NCBI RefSeq assembly: GCF_032854445.1
Contig: NC_088305.1
Span: 14,615,717-14,679,716, forward strand
From: Liolophura sinensis
Taxonomy: Eukaryota; Mollusca; Polyplacophora; Chitonida; Chitonidae
Direction of reading: 5' to 3'
DNA: 64,000 bases
Shown here piece after piece: positions 55,154 to 64,000 of the stretch. Numbering within the stretch: the first letter of the stretch is position 1; every line of letters begins with the position of its first letter. Under the pieces are notes generated by a model, which worked only from the letters and a program-made list of their open reading frames with translations, was not told the origin of the DNA and searched no databases. The translations under genes were made by a program, and so were the position numbers.

Positions 55154-56779
55154 GTCTTATGCCTGCCTCCTAAAATATGCTTAGCGAATCCTAGCGAATT
55201 GTACTTTAAAAGATCAAGTTTTATATTCATCAATGGTGAAAACGTTTTGTCATGGATTTAGAGTAGACATGGAGAAAATACGTCACTGCTTTGTGCAAAA
55301 TAGTTTAATTATTGTTGTTTGCGACGCTCTGTATTGTAATGTTATCAATAAAGAGGATCATTTGAATGGGAGGCTTGGGAATGAACGATTTTTACCAATA
55401 AATGTTTTAGGATTGAAGACTCACTGGTTGTGTTATAGATAAATACTTTTATCGATATCAGTAAATAGTCGTACTTATCGATATCTACAAAAGAATTAAT
55501 GATGTGAATGGATGAAGTATTAATATAGATACATGAAGTAAAAAACGAATTCTTGAGGATGGCGTGTTCTCGAAGGCGGCGCTCCCACTGCAGTTCGGTC
55601 ATTACCCAATGAGATCGCCTTTTCTGATCCAGCGATTGTCGGTTCAACTGAAGCTTTTCATCAGTCTATTCGTCAAGTACCTGGTAAAAGAAGAAATTCT
55701 TTCAACTGTTGCAACTTAAGCATTTAATTGGATTGGAACAACTCCACCATGGATCCATTCTTGAATTTAAGTAAGTGGCACATTTAATTGTCACTTTAAA
55801 TACCCAGTATGTCTTATTATTGCGCCTTCGCCTGCTCGCTCGTGCTCTCCCGCGCACGCGCTGTGAACAGAATACATCCATCTGGTTTGTTGATAAGCAA
55901 GCATACAAGTGTCTGCTACGCGAGCAAAGCTAACCCAGTGTGTTCAATATATTGACATAGTTGCTTGCGTTGCTGTAGTTCAGTGTACTTTAATATATTT
56001 TTGAACTGGCATTGGTATTTGTATAAAATCTATATTTAATGTGGTTTTCACCTTTATCTGTCATGTCATGTTTTTCGGTGGTTATGAAAAAATGACAATG
56101 TTTTGTTCTGAATTTGAATTTTATTGTTGTATGGTCAAAAGCCATGAGTGTTTCCGAACTCTGGCATGTTCTCGCCACTGTATGGCAGACATACTGCCAG
56201 TTTAACGTTTAAATTGCCTTTTGTTATTGTGCATATTGTATTTCTAACATCTTGTGACTTACTCTTGGTGAATAAACAAAACGCATATTAATAAAAGTGA
56301 ATTATGTATTACATAAGACGTAAAGCTATAAATATCAATCAATTCTTTGTATGTTTTTGACGATTAGTTGTACTTGTAGATATGAGTTGTAATAAATGGC
56401 GTATTACTTCTAAAATCAAATCTTTTTTCTCTTTGCCTCGTGGTCTACGAACATCAGAAAGTCATCTGAAAATTGTGGACTGCAGTGAATCTTGAAGACT
56501 CCCGTCACCCCTACACCCCCCCCCCCCCCACCACCACCACCACCACCACTGTCCTTAGAGAGTCGGACGTCCGTATATTACATTTAGTCCATGAAAGAAC
56601 GTTTTAAGTCGATAATCACCTGTTCATATTCTGAAAATTCACAAAGTGTGTGTAAGAAATAAATAAATAAAATAAATGAACCATGTAACATGTCAGAGAG
56701 AAGCTTTCCGATGATGCAAAAATATTCTAGGCGTGTTATGTGCAGTTGGGTGGGGGCGTGGGCAAATTAATATTTAAAT
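55154..56779. other. intergenic DNA between the GPCR and the ATCGAT cluster
   Basis: No gene recognised. At 56,515-56,550 a run of about 14 C is followed by CCA repeats. Two TATCGATATC words lie near 55,450-55,485, like the cluster at 56.8 kb. Confidence 0.4.
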
Positions 56780-56784
56780 GAAAA

Positions 56785-57100
56785 TTAGCGATATCGATAA
56801 ATCCTTCATCCATATCAGTAAATTAAACAGCTATTTCAATAAATACATTAGCGATATTAATAAATACTTATCAATGTCGATAGACATTTACCGATATTAA
56901 TAAATATGTATCGATACAGCTAAATCATTCATCGTTACTGCATTGATCGATATCGATAAATCATTTACTGACATTGATAAATCATGTATCGATATAAATA
57001 AATGTCAGCGATTTTATCGATAAAATTAATAATCGATAAAATTCAGTAGTGATATCGATAATTATTTATCGATATCGCTAATTCATTCATTGATATCCAC
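56785..57100. repeat. cluster of ATCGAT / TATCGATA palindromes
   Basis: A roughly 20-bp theme (CGATATCGATAAATCATT) repeats about 14-16 times with much variation. At least seven exact ATCGAT sites occur, including GATATCGATAAAT at 56,787, 56,950 and 57,052. Could be an old minisatellite whose unit contains a palindrome. TATCGATA is the DREF/BEAF-type site known from Drosophila; a regulatory role here is inference. Confidence 0.75.
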
Positions 57101-57697
57101 TATATGTAAACTATACCATTATCATACACTCAGAAGAATCTAAGCGTGAATGCCGACTTTTGTGTACACTCATAGGCCACGAAAGAATTGTTCCTAGACG
57201 ACCATATCCACACTCATGTCCACAATAGCCTTAAGCACCATATACCAGATCCCAAACGTGTATGGAATTAATTATAATATAAATCGCAATTTTAGGTGGT
57301 AATATGTAAGAGAGAAGCTAACGGCAGTTTCCAGCGATACGGGAGAGACAGGCGATAGTCTATGCATGACTTATCCAATTTAAATCTCGGACTTGTTTTT
57401 CCTTGAAAACTGTCCAGAGCGAATATAAAATACATATACATGTAAGTGTCTGAGTCAGGTTCCGGGAGCATATTCCCATTTTGACAGCAGCTCACGTAAT
57501 TGGTACCCTAACACAGTTTTTTTTACACCCCATGAACAAAGATCGGTTAGACAGGGTTATCAATTAATATCATAATCTAAGGCAGATATTCCTAGGTCAC
57601 ATTTTCAGCTCCAACTTGGAAAGTCTCTTGACCTTAATAAAAACATGTTAAATCGGCAGAGACGACTACAGTAATAGAAGACTGCAGAAAACATGAC

Positions 57698-57972
57698 GAC
57701 CACGACCACCGCAGGGTCCTGGCAGACATTCCCACGTACGGCCGGAGAGGAAACCAGCATGAGCTGGACTTGAACTCACAGAAACCGCATTGGTGAGAGG
57801 CTCCTGGGTCATTACGCTGCGCTAGCGCGATAACCAACTGAGCCATGGAGGCCCCTCAAGCTTAAAAAGAAGAGGATTTTATTTATTGCTGTGTAATCTT
57901 TCAGATTCTTCACCAACATAGCTTTCATCAACATTCCACAGAGAGTGCATTTTTAGTGCAAAGTTTTGTATA
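57698..57972 (-). pseudogene. inverted duplicate of the GPCR 3' end plus its SINE
   Basis: 57,972-57,879 on the minus strand matches the last 31 codons and stop of the GPCR (LHSNK end, GAATGTTGATGAAAGCTATG against GAATGTTGATAAAAGCTATG). It is followed by the same 3' sequence (ATCCTCTTCTTTTTAAGC) and the same SINE junction (CTTGAGGGGCCTCC against CTTGAGAGGCCTCC), then SINE sequence to 57,698. The SINE was therefore present before duplication. The remainder of the gene is absent. Confidence 0.93.
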
Positions 57973-59800
57973 TACTGTCATAGTATAAGACAGCACCTGA
58001 TTGTTGTATTTAGGAAGACTAGTTTCTTAAACCGCCATTAAATATTTATTGGATTTTTCCAACCCAATAAGTTATTTTGACAGCGCTCCAACACGTCCCT
58101 GTTATCGAGAGAAGTGACGCCACCTGTACTCTAAAGGCTGGTATGAATCGAGACCGACATCTTGGGAAATTAATCCAATCAAACGCGCTGTAATTCCATT
58201 GCGCGGTCTAGGATGTGAGGTTGCCTTCACCCATCCACTCCATGAAGTGATAGCTCATAACACCTATCAACTCCACAAGACATCATTCTGAGATTGTTTA
58301 TAACAATTTATTTACGTGTACATTATCGTGTATACGGGGCTATTCTCACACAGTGTTGTGGTATAGGTGTTTGCTATTTAGCCTACTGACCATCACAGAT
58401 ACAAGAACAGTTGATTTAACGATTTAACAAATTATGTCGGACGGTAGTTTATAGTGTTGCAGCCCAAACCGCATTCAATTCCCAATTAGGCCTCATGTGT
58501 TTAGTCAAGCTGTTCAAATATACGAATATATATGTACGGTGAAACATTGTTCATTTCATGCTTAGCAAGCAGTTTTAAACAACAAAAATCAGAGGTAGAG
58601 AAAAATAGATCTTCGTTAAGAAATAATTGTTTTCTCTGAATTTACATATAAATTATAAATTATAAATATTATAAATAATTGATTTTTTCATGAAGATTTT
58701 TGATTTTGATTAATTATCTTTCTATTTCACTTTTTTTGAAAAAAAAAAAACAGTAAAGCAGATTCAGCAAGAAAGCTGATGTTACAATCCACCACAGCTA
58801 CACTTTGGATATAAAGGAAGGAGTTGATACAATTCTTGACTCATAAACAGTAACCATGCAGTTTATCTCTCTGGCGCTGATTTAATGGTAATTGAACACA
58901 GCTATTCTTCTAAGCTTTGATAAGAATATCAACTTATCTCTCCTGACGGTCCACGCATGCCCCCTAGCCTGCCTTTAGATTTAGACTACACGAACATTAT
59001 TGTATGACTTACAGTTTTATTCGAATCGCACGAACACCATACTGGCAAATATATTTTGCTTCAGAATCAGCCCCGAAAATATTCATTTAGTGCTTAAAAT
59101 AGCGAAACTGATTATAACGAACCAGCCACAGTTGACAAGCGTTGGCCTGTGTCATTAACCGAACTTGGGCTTAGATTTATTTTCATGTTTTAAAAATTTA
59201 AAATGAATCCTAGTGTTGCACAAGCCTACTACAATGCTGTAAACAGCCCCTAGTGGGAAAAGTCGCCCCGTAAGAGACGGTGACCTGAACTAGGAATGCC
59301 CACTGCATCTGCAAGCAAACTGGGACGCGGGTGAACTCTCCGGCGGTAGCCATACATTCTACCGTATATTGCAACTGAGGTTTCCGAGACGAATCCGCAG
59401 ATATTGAGCCGGTGATCGCTGTGAATGGTAGTAGACTTACTGTACTAAAAAGGTTATTTTACTTATCGAGAGGTTGATCTAGAGTTTGATCAAGAGTTTT
59501 ACGCAATAGGGGCCAAGCCAAGAATATTGCGCTTATGTTGTCTATACACGGTCGGTTACTTATATTGCTGCAATACTGATAATACTGCGATTAGTCAGAA
59601 TACATTCATTCATTCGGTTGAAAGACCTTCACAAATGACAATTTTCATGTGGCTTTTATCAACTTACAATGGAATTGCTTGCAGAACAAATAATACAGGC
59701 GCCATTCACAAACATAAGGATCATAATAACAATAATTACATAGCAGTTTGAGGGAACTGAATATTATACTATTCCGGATTCTCTCCTATATACAAACAAT
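57973..59800. other. intergenic DNA, nothing recognised
   Basis: AT-rich. No gene, element end or tandem array seen. Confidence 0.35.
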
Positions 59801-59945
59801 CTATTATTTATTCCACTGGCATTTTACTCCATTCTCAGGAATATTTCACTTATAAGGCTGCAGCCCAGTATTATGGCGTTAGGAAACCGGGTAGAGCCCG
59901 AAGAAGGGTGGGGAGACGTACGAGCACCCGCGGATTGCTAGCCAC
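59801..59945 (-). mobile_element. AAAT-family SINE, diverged 3' half
   Basis: TTTTACTCCATTCTCAGGAA, ATATTTCACTTATAAGGCTG, GGAAACCGGGTAGAGCCCG. Head missing. Confidence 0.85.
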
Positions 59946-60024
59946 CTCGGCCAAGGGGGAACAAAATAAACAATTTTTGTGTGTGCTTTTCTAACCTGTA
60001 AAGATATTTTCACATGTTTGTTTC

Positions 60025-60280
60025 GGGGCCTCCATGGCTCATTTGATCAGCGCGCCAGCCCAGCGTTATGACCCAGGAGTCTCTCACCAATGCGGTCGCT
60101 GTGAGTTCAAGTCCAGCTCATGTTGGCTTCCTCTCCAGCCGTACGTGGGAAGGTCTTCCAGCAACCTGCGGTTGGTCGTGGGTTGTCCCCGGGCTCTGTC
60201 CGGTTTCCTCCCACCATAATGCTGTCCGCTGTTGTATAAGTGAGTACGGCGTAAAACATCAATCAAATAAATAAATAAAA
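60025..60280 (+). mobile_element. full-length AAAT-family SINE
   Basis: GGGGCCTCCATGGCTCATTT to GTGAGTACGGCGTAAAACATC plus AAATAAATAAATAAA. The stretch GAAATATTCTT normally found before GTACGGC is deleted. Target duplication not clear. Confidence 0.93.
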
Positions 60281-60865
60281 ACAATAAATAATAGATTAAG
60301 AGGAATAACGATTTTTAAATGGATTTATGGATAGTAGGCCTACTACTGGATTTTGTTTGTTTACTGTTTATATATTTCTTCGCAGCGCCTTGCTCTGTGG
60401 TTTACAGCTTTTAATTAGATTCAGGTTTAAATCCTCTGAGTCAGTGTGGAATATGCTTTTTCTGTATTTGCCTCCAAGGGGACACAACTGTGAGTAGCAA
60501 AATAACAAAAAAAGCGAAGTTCCGCTCTAATTATGCCTGGGCGCACACTCGACAAACTATTGACAATGCTACGGTGTGGGACGAGACCGGAAAAGGTCAC
60601 CAGCCGTAACCCTGGCAGTGTACACGGGATTTAAACTTTAGGCGGTAGTTTTCCCAAGTCATACATGTATAACCTACCGATTATTTCAGGGTGAGAGGAC
60701 CGGCCGACAAGAAAAGTGGGGCACTTAGACAAGCGAGGGGAGAAAGGGGTTGTGCGTGTGGACAGATCAGAGCTGTTAGCAACGTAACATGTGAGTCGTG
60801 ACTGGTGTCTTCCGCTGTTAACTCGAGATATATGCGTCTGTCCAAGATACACCTGCCTATCTTAA
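60281..60865. other. intergenic or 5' region of the Penelope-like element
   Basis: No gene seen. The 5' end of the Penelope element is not defined and may lie here. Confidence 0.3.
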
Positions 60866-62680
60866 ATCGCATGTGTTATTAGTGTTCCTTGCATATCCTA
60901 TGAGTATACAAAGCCTATCGCTTCCAAAATTTTCAGTTATTCCCAGGCCATAAAGGAGTTCGATTTGGCGACGTATACTTCTGACGGCTATAACTGTGAT
61001 TGTGAATCCTCAGTTTTTACCTACGACAAATGTAAACATGTCCTGACTGGTGACCTTAATATTATTAAGAATCATGATCTAAGGAATCTCTTTGTGAGGG
61101 GTCCTAAGTATAGAGAAAAGAGAAATGTCAACATTCTATCAAACCCAAAAAAAAATATCATCTCGGCAGTTGAGGAGCATGTTAAAAAATGGTCAAAACG
61201 GGAGAAAGTGGATTCTTCGGTACTTAACGATTGGCTTGAGATTGTCAAAAAGAAGGTTAGTTTAACTATACACCGCCTAGACATTGATACTCTACCTAAA
61301 GTTAAACAGGTTCAGAAGGATCCCACTGTCCAAGAAAAACTCACTGACCTTCATAGTAAATTTGTCATCACTGTAGCAGACAAGGCTCCTAATAATGTCA
61401 TCTTTATTTGCAAGAATTATTACTACCAAATTCTTGTTCAAGAGCTATGTGCATCTAAAATGACATCCACGTATTCTGCTACTACATGTACTCTGGAGGA
61501 ACTGTTTAACAAACACAAAACCTTTCTTAAAGAAAGGCACATAAATATACCTACCCGTCATACAGAAATACCACAACTTTACTGGATTCCTAAAATGCAT
61601 AAATCCCCATACAAGGCTCGATTTATTGCGGGTTCAAGAAGCTGTACTACCAAACTCTTGTCAACCCTACTTACGAGAGCGTTACAAGAAGTAAAGTCAT
61701 TTAGGAATAAGTATTGTTGTGCAATAACAAAAAATTCAGGTGTCAACTGCATGTGGATTCTTAACAACTCCAAGCGTCTTCCAGAAGAACTTGATGCTCA
61801 TATGCATATACCGTACAAACATGTATCCACATGGGATTTCTCTACTTTCTATACTACGATTCCTCACAAAGATCTTACTGAAAGAATATCGTCGTTAATT
61901 GTCTCGGTATTTACTAAAACAGGTCACCGTTACATTAACGTCAGAAGCAATAAGGCTTTCTTTAGTTCTACTCTTTATAAAGGTTACAACTCATGGGATG
62001 TTACATTATTTATTGAACTACTTGAATTTCTCATTAATAACATCTATGTGAAATTCGGAGATACCATTTACCAACAGTGCATAGGTATTCCAGTGGGTAC
62101 CAGTTGTGCGCCTCTTTTGGCTTACCTATACCTGTTTTCATATGAATACGACTATATGCAGAAATTACTTAAAAGTAATATATTTAAAGCTCGATCCTTT
62201 TCATTTACCAAGCGGTATATTGATGATCTACTGGCGTTAAATAATCCCCATATTGCTGAAGCGGTGAAGGAAATCTATCCGCCTTCATTGAATTTAAAGG
62301 AGACAACAGATAGTCCTGATGGTACATCTTATTTGGATATATATCTGTACACAGACGAACAAGGTCTCCTTTCACGCCGCCTTTACCACAAAAGGGATAA
62401 TTTCAATTTTGATATTGTAAATTATCCTTATTTAGATAGCAATATACCAAAGGGTCCTGCATATGGCGTATACATATCTCGCTTTGTAGCATTTGTCAGA
62501 TCTTGCGTTAATCGTGATGACTTTAATCTGCGTAACAAGTTGCTAGTTCAAAAACTAGTTTGTCAAGGATACTCCATCAAACGTCTTCATTCTAGGTTTC
62601 TCAAATTTTACAATGAGTATAACACTCTCGTTGGCAGGTATGGACAGAGAGTTCAGAATCTCTGGCGATCCGTATTGTGA
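60866..62680 (+). CDS. Penelope-type reverse transcriptase, N-terminus uncertain
   Basis: About 600 aa without a stop. The N-terminal part has IPVPTIT-like wording typical of the group in a loose form (VISVPCISYEYTKPIASKIF), a Cys pair (CDCESS) and GDLNIIKNHDLRNLFVRGPK. The palm carries D293 (WDFSTFY, counting from the TTG at 60,965) and D419-D420 (YIDD), all the expected catalytic acids. The C-terminus (KLVCQGYSIKRLHSRFLKFY) ends about 100 residues after the last RT motif, so a C-terminal endonuclease is missing and not just shortened. The protein would copy its own RNA, and in elements of this type without endonuclease priming occurs at existing DNA ends. Confidence 0.85.
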   Translation: MACVISVPCISYEYTKPIASKIFSYSQAIKEFDLATYTSDGYNCDCESSVFTYDKCKHVLTGDLNIIKNHDLRNLFVRGPKYREKRNVNILSNPKKNIISAVEEHVKKWSKREKVDSSVLNDWLEIVKKKVSLTIHRLDIDTLPKVKQVQKDPTVQEKLTDLHSKFVITVADKAPNNVIFICKNYYYQILVQELCASKMTSTYSATTCTLEELFNKHKTFLKERHINIPTRHTEIPQLYWIPKMHKSPYKARFIAGSRSCTTKLLSTLLTRALQEVKSFRNKYCCAITKNSGVNCMWILNNSKRLPEELDAHMHIPYKHVSTWDFSTFYTTIPHKDLTERISSLIVSVFTKTGHRYINVRSNKAFFSSTLYKGYNSWDVTLFIELLEFLINNIYVKFGDTIYQQCIGIPVGTSCAPLLAYLYLFSYEYDYMQKLLKSNIFKARSFSFTKRYIDDLLALNNPHIAEAVKEIYPPSLNLKETTDSPDGTSYLDIYLYTDEQGLLSRRLYHKRDNFNFDIVNYPYLDSNIPKGPAYGVYISRFVAFVRSCVNRDDFNLRNKLLVQKLVCQGYSIKRLHSRFLKFYNEYNTLVGRYGQRVQNLWRSVL

Positions 62681-63300
62681 TTAACCACATAGACGGAGCT
62701 GTTTATCCCTATGTGCATATCTATCACATACATGGTATTTAACAACATAGATGACGCTGGTTGCCCAGTGTAACCGTCTATCTTGTATGTCATGTGTAAC
62801 ATCATAGATGGCGCCTCTTGTAGTATGAGATCTTTACATATTAACGGGGAAGACGTACTCGTCCGTTACTTTTGAATCGCAATCTGATCGGTTAGGGTCT
62901 GTAACGCTCGTCATTTTCAAACTGTATCTAATACCGCTTAACCTGGGGTTAGGGGCCGTAAAGGTAACCATGCTCCGTACATCGGCATGATACCTTTATG
63001 AACAGTTGCAATTAAAGCGCAACTGAGATACTTGTTTAATTGTTATTTAATTGAATTTGAGCTTTGATATAGAAATCATGCCTGGAATATTCATTGTCTG
63101 CCTGGCATCATTGAAAACTGATGACCGCTTCTCTCTTGTGTGTTACCGGCTTTATTTCTCATTTGTATAATTTCTTACATACCTTTGTCTTTGGGAGTCA
63201 GTGTTATTCGTTGTTTTGGAAATGGATCTTGCGATTATCGACTCGGAACGCCCTTTACGGACTACGAATGGTATATGAATGTCGGACTTGACGCTTATAT
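60866..63300 (+). mobile_element. Penelope-like retroelement, best copy; no endonuclease domain seen
   Basis: The frame is open from 60,866 to the TGA at 62,678 (604 codons; no ATG near the beginning, so the 5' end is probably missing or damaged). Reverse transcriptase landmarks: YKARFIAGSRSCTTK (about 61,609), WDFSTFYTTIPH (61,835), QQCIGIPVGTSCAPLLAYLY (62,072-62,130) and the catalytic RYIDDLL (62,213). These fit Penelope-like elements, in which the last motif is YIDD or YVDD. After the stop 620 bp of non-coding 3' sequence end at GACGCTTATAT (63,300), the end shared with the copies at 33,878 and 29,412. No GIY-YIG endonuclease is seen in any frame between 62,680 and 63,300. The copy could still make a protein if a start codon were supplied by the missing 5' part; whether it is active is unknown. 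Confidence 0.9.
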
Positions 63301-63660
63301 TCCTAATGTAGTCAAGGTTTATTTGAGTGAATAGAAGATCAAGGACGTTAAGACCGCCAACAGTTTGGCTGATGAATATGAGTTAAATCACACGACTAAT
63401 GGGCAATAATATCAGCCTAAATTTCAGAAGAAATGGAATTCCGTTAAAAAAAATCTTCAAATTTTAGCACTGACAAGCAGACCGGTGAGCAGCATAGGTG
63501 AAAGGTGGGTTTTTCTTCTGACAAGAAAACTTTCCAGTACAAACCTCATGATGTAAGTCCACCTTCTTGCCGTTAATCAAGAGCTTAGGACACCTATTAT
63601 CCGCATGCCCAGAAAAGGAAAAAGGAGTGAATGTCAGTAGCTTTTGTTAACTCTAGTTGT
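63301..63660 (+). pseudogene. possible gag remnant of an LTR retrotransposon
   Basis: Directly after the Penelope end the plus strand reads VKVYLSE-stop-KIKDVKTANSLADEYELNH, then with frame changes SDKKTFQYKPHD. The phrase (A)xLADEYxLTH followed by a basic region is familiar from gag proteins of gypsy-type elements in invertebrates. A zinc knuckle is not seen. Weak, and based on memory of word patterns only. Confidence 0.3.
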
Positions 63661-64000
63661 ATACCAGTGAGGCCACAAGTAGTGATAGGTCAGCGGGTAA
63701 TATAAATTTGTCTGAAACTTTCATGATATTGATGGTGTAGAGGGTAGTTAGGAATTAGACCAACATGTGTTCTGTCGATCTGCTGTGGTTAAACAACAAC
63801 AGTCAGATCCTGAGTCAACGGAATTTATCTGCTTTATCTTGGAAAGGAATAGCTGATGTACCTGTTGGTTATTACAAGGAGGATAAGCTGTTCAGAACAA
63901 AGTGTAGACCCATGATGGATTAACTACTGATTATTGAGTAATTTTTAATCAAGTTGTCATACCTCTAAGGTGCAGTTCGTGCTAATTTGAAGACCTCTAC
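63661..64000. other. intergenic DNA, nothing recognised
   Basis: Some further gag/pol-like decay may continue here but cannot be supported. Confidence 0.3.

Noticed and set aside
55006-55233. Open frames in the SINE after the GPCR (and equal frames in other SINE copies)
   Set aside because: Recurring translation of the SINE consensus, not protein genes.

Overview
This is eukaryotic nuclear DNA from an animal, most likely a mollusc (inference). Three protein-coding genes can be supported: a two-exon cholinesterase/carboxylesterase-like gene, a three-exon rhodopsin-like GPCR and an intronless rhodopsin-like GPCR. Introns have GT-AG ends and metazoan receptor families are present. More than twenty copies of tRNA-headed SINEs occur, with AAAT, ACTC or ATTC tails and a 3' end around GTACGGCGTAAAACACC. 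From memory these are abundant in molluscan genomes; no species can be named from the sequence alone. No rRNA, genuine tRNA gene or CRISPR array was seen.

Layout: 1-7.3 kb is intergenic, with a 2.3-kb minisatellite of 29-bp units, a Penelope remnant and a short minisatellite just upstream of the esterase gene (7.37-10.45 kb). From 10.4 to 26 kb there are SINEs (several with clear target-site duplications), small tandem repeats, fold-back and pogo-like elements, and diffuse TTATGN-rich DNA. From 26.13 to 36.01 kb lies a degraded Polinton/Maverick-like DNA transposon: matching terminal inverted repeats enclose a truncated protein-primed family-B DNA polymerase and several broken ORFs on both strands. 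A Penelope-like retroelement is inserted in it, and that copy carries a SINE with its own target-site duplication, so three insertions can be ordered in time.

From 36 to 43 kb there are inverted-repeat elements, a MITE, more SINEs and one unrecognised ORF. The first GPCR (minus strand) occupies 43.09-46.40 kb. From 46.4 to 52.3 kb is repeat-rich DNA. From 52.37 to 58 kb is a small receptor cluster: a decayed copy, the intact intronless GPCR, and an inverted duplicate of that gene's 3' end carrying the same SINE insertion. From 60.87 to 63.30 kb is the best-preserved Penelope-like element, lying next to what may be an old LTR-retrotransposon gag remnant.

The receptors and the esterase do not form an operon or an obvious pathway. 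The window is best read as a gene-poor, transposon-rich chromosomal segment whose most unusual feature is the nested Polinton-like element. Coordinates of repeats and decayed elements are read by eye and may be off by several bases.
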